Assembly (NCBI GenBank): GCA_904063045.1
Contig: CAJFCJ010000007.1
Span: 3,355,404-3,419,403, forward strand
Reading direction: 5' to 3'
From: Dimorphilus gyrociliatus
Lineage: Eukaryota; Annelida; Polychaeta; Dinophilidae
DNA length: 64,000 bases
This document shows, piece by piece, positions 61,130 to 64,000 of the stretch. The position numbers were made by a program, and so were the translations under genes. The notes beneath the pieces were generated by a model. It was not told the DNA's origin and made no database searches. It worked only from the letters and a program-made list of their open reading frames with translations. Within the stretch, counting starts at the first letter, position 1; every line of letters starts with the position of its first letter.

Positions 61130-62043
61130 ATGTTCAAGAACACGTTCCAAAGTGGATTCTTGTCTATACTCTACAGCATTGGCAGTAAACCCTTGCAGAT
61201 TTGGGATAAGAAAGTAAGTATCTCTTCATATGATGGGCTATAACAAGCGTATAGTTTGTCTATTAATGTATTATTAGTTTCCGTATTGTAAATACGTAAA
61301 CAACGCCTAAAAACTTTCAATTTGTTTTTACGAAAAGGGTGTATAGTAGGGATGGGAGATGTTCATTGTAACCATAGTAACTCTGTTGACATTTTCCAGG
61401 TTCGGAACGGACACATCAAGAGAATTACTGATAATGACATACAATCACTCGTTTTGGAAATTGTAGGAACTAACGTTAGGTAAGCGACCTGCTCCAGTTT
61501 TGACTTACTCTTACCAAAAAAAAATTCTTATGTTACCCTTAATATACTATAGCACGACATACGTCACGTGCCCGGCTTGCCCGAAAAAGACGCTTGGCAT
61601 AAAGTTGCCTTTCCTCGTTATGATAATAAAGAATTTGAAGAAGTACTTTACGTTCGAGGTTCAGGTGCTAGACGACAAGAGTGTAAGAAGGAGGTTTAGG
61701 GCGAGCAACTATCAAAGTACAACTCGCGTCAAACCGTTCATTTGTACAATGCCCATGAGACTGGACGATGGCTGGAACCAGATTCAATTTAATTTATCCG
61801 ATTTTACTCGTCGAGCGTACGGAACCAACTACATAGAAACGTTAAGAGTGCAGGTATAAATTGAATATTTACCGTTAATGTATACTTTAGATAAAATATT
61901 AGTAATTTTTGTTTGTCGATTTGCAGATACACGCTAACTGCCGCATTCGTCGAGTCTACTTCTCTGACCGCCTTTACTCGGAGGATGAATTACCAGCCGA
62001 ATTTAAACTGTACTTACCCGTACAACAGCAACAAAGAAAGTAA
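61130..62043 (+). CDS. CFAP20: CFAP20, copy 2
   Basis: Four exons, 61130-61213, 61400-61479, 61553-61853 and 61927-62043, give 193 residues, exactly the usual length. It starts [20 protein letters not shown] and is the more canonical of the two copies ([28 protein letters not shown]). It has CPACPKK where copy 1 has CPADNKK. Exon 3 equals exons 3 and 4 of copy 1 fused (301 nt against 112 plus 189), so one intron was gained or lost after duplication. The role is the same axonemal inner-junction protein. Synonymous positions differ widely from copy 1, so the duplication is not recent although the proteins are strongly constrained. Confidence 0.97.
61368..61381 (+). promoter_or_regulatory. X-box-like site in CFAP20 copy 2 intron 1
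   Basis: GTAACCATAGTAAC matches the 14-mer X-box pattern RYYNYY-AT-RRNRAC at all but one position. It lies 154 bp downstream of exon 1 of a ciliary gene. RFX binding is inferred. Confidence 0.4.
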
Positions 62044-62677
62044 TAATACACGCGCTACTAAAGACTTGATTTATCTTCATTGTTTAATAGTGTTAACTGC
62101 ATTGGCAGTTATATATACCTATAGCCGTGTCATCCGAGAAAAGTCCATATTTTATTATTTTTACGAATATACATAACGAAATAACTAAAACAGCCACAAG
62201 TATCGCCGAATACAGTTTTATATTCCAAAAAGAAATCAATTTGGAGTAACAAACGGAGAAACAATATCGCAAACACAAGCTTACACAATAATTTAACTGT
62301 TCTTTTTTTAAATCTGATTTCTTTAATCGTCCAGTTATACAAATACGACGAAGTGGCTCTCTTTTTTTTTTTTCACTTTTCAAGATTTAGCGGCTGCTGC
62401 AGCCGGAACGGTTGAGTTAAGTGGAACCGGAGAGCTGGGCGCCACCAAATTATCTGTGTTAATTAAAGCGATCGAGTTAGAAAACAATATAAAAAAATTA
62501 ATAGGGAGAAAATATAAATAAAAGCAAAAATTATAAATCTTGTTGTCTTTTTAACTATTGATACATAAACATATAAACAGGGATTTCAAAACATTCGTGA
62601 AGATAATTTACGTCCTATAACAGTAATTTAAATAAACATTATTCATATGACCAGAAAATTATATTTTGAAATGAAAA
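62044..62677. other. Convergent spacer, CFAP20 copy 2 and CK2 alpha
   Basis: About 0.6 kb containing the two 3' ends. The short open frames here have no recognisable content. Confidence 0.6.
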
Positions 62678-63999
<1,322 letters not shown>

Positions 64000-64000
64000 G

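Overview
The window is nuclear DNA of a bilaterian animal. It is AT-rich, full of (TA)n and (GA/CT)n microsatellites, and its genes are split by short introns (about 50-100 nt in several genes) with ordinary GT-AG borders. The protein set (a four-homeodomain ZFHX factor, Kir channel, receptor guanylate cyclase, cytohesin, CFAP20, Niban, a peptide GPCR and a peptide prohormone) together with compact spacing fits a small-genome lophotrochozoan. A Dimorphilus-like annelid is my best guess, by inference only.

Layout. 1-3797: 5' flank without a clear gene. 3798-19007 (+): a complete seven-exon ZFHX gene; its exons add up to an uninterrupted 2543-residue frame. 19008-27797: mostly low-complexity DNA with a 31-codon hydrophobic ORF (21343, +) and a 117-residue coiled-coil ORF (minus strand, ends 24265). 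27798-28405 (+): 3' end of a gene with a polybasic CaaX tail. About 29448-29599 (+): an exon-like C-terminus too short for ordinary ORF lists. 32483-32812 (+): a secreted peptide precursor with a recognisable promoter and 5'UTR intron. 35769-37073 (+): a peptide-type class A GPCR. 37784-38455 (+): a LIAT1-like protein. 39281-39954 (-): a small divergent homeobox gene. 43848-45009 (-): cytohesin, 5' end unresolved. 49723-52982 (+): a twelve-exon Niban/FAM129-like gene. 53422-56817 (-): an intronless receptor guanylate cyclase whose cyclase domain has lost both metal-binding aspartates. 57321-58350 and 61130-62043 (+): two CFAP20 copies with an inward-rectifier K+ channel (59073-60651, -) between them. 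62678-63918 (-): complete casein kinase 2 alpha.

The genes form no operon or single pathway. The thematic links are transcriptional control (ZFHX, small homeobox), peptide signalling (prohormone followed 3 kb later by a peptide GPCR) and cilia (CFAP20 pair with RFX-type X-box and NRF1-like sites). The most unusual items are the probable pseudo-guanylate-cyclase receptor, the CFAP20 pair differing by one intron, a cytohesin intron at the phosphoinositide-selectivity glycines that can be retained in frame, an orphan peptide precursor, and a strongly repeated palindrome TAGGCCTA throughout the window.
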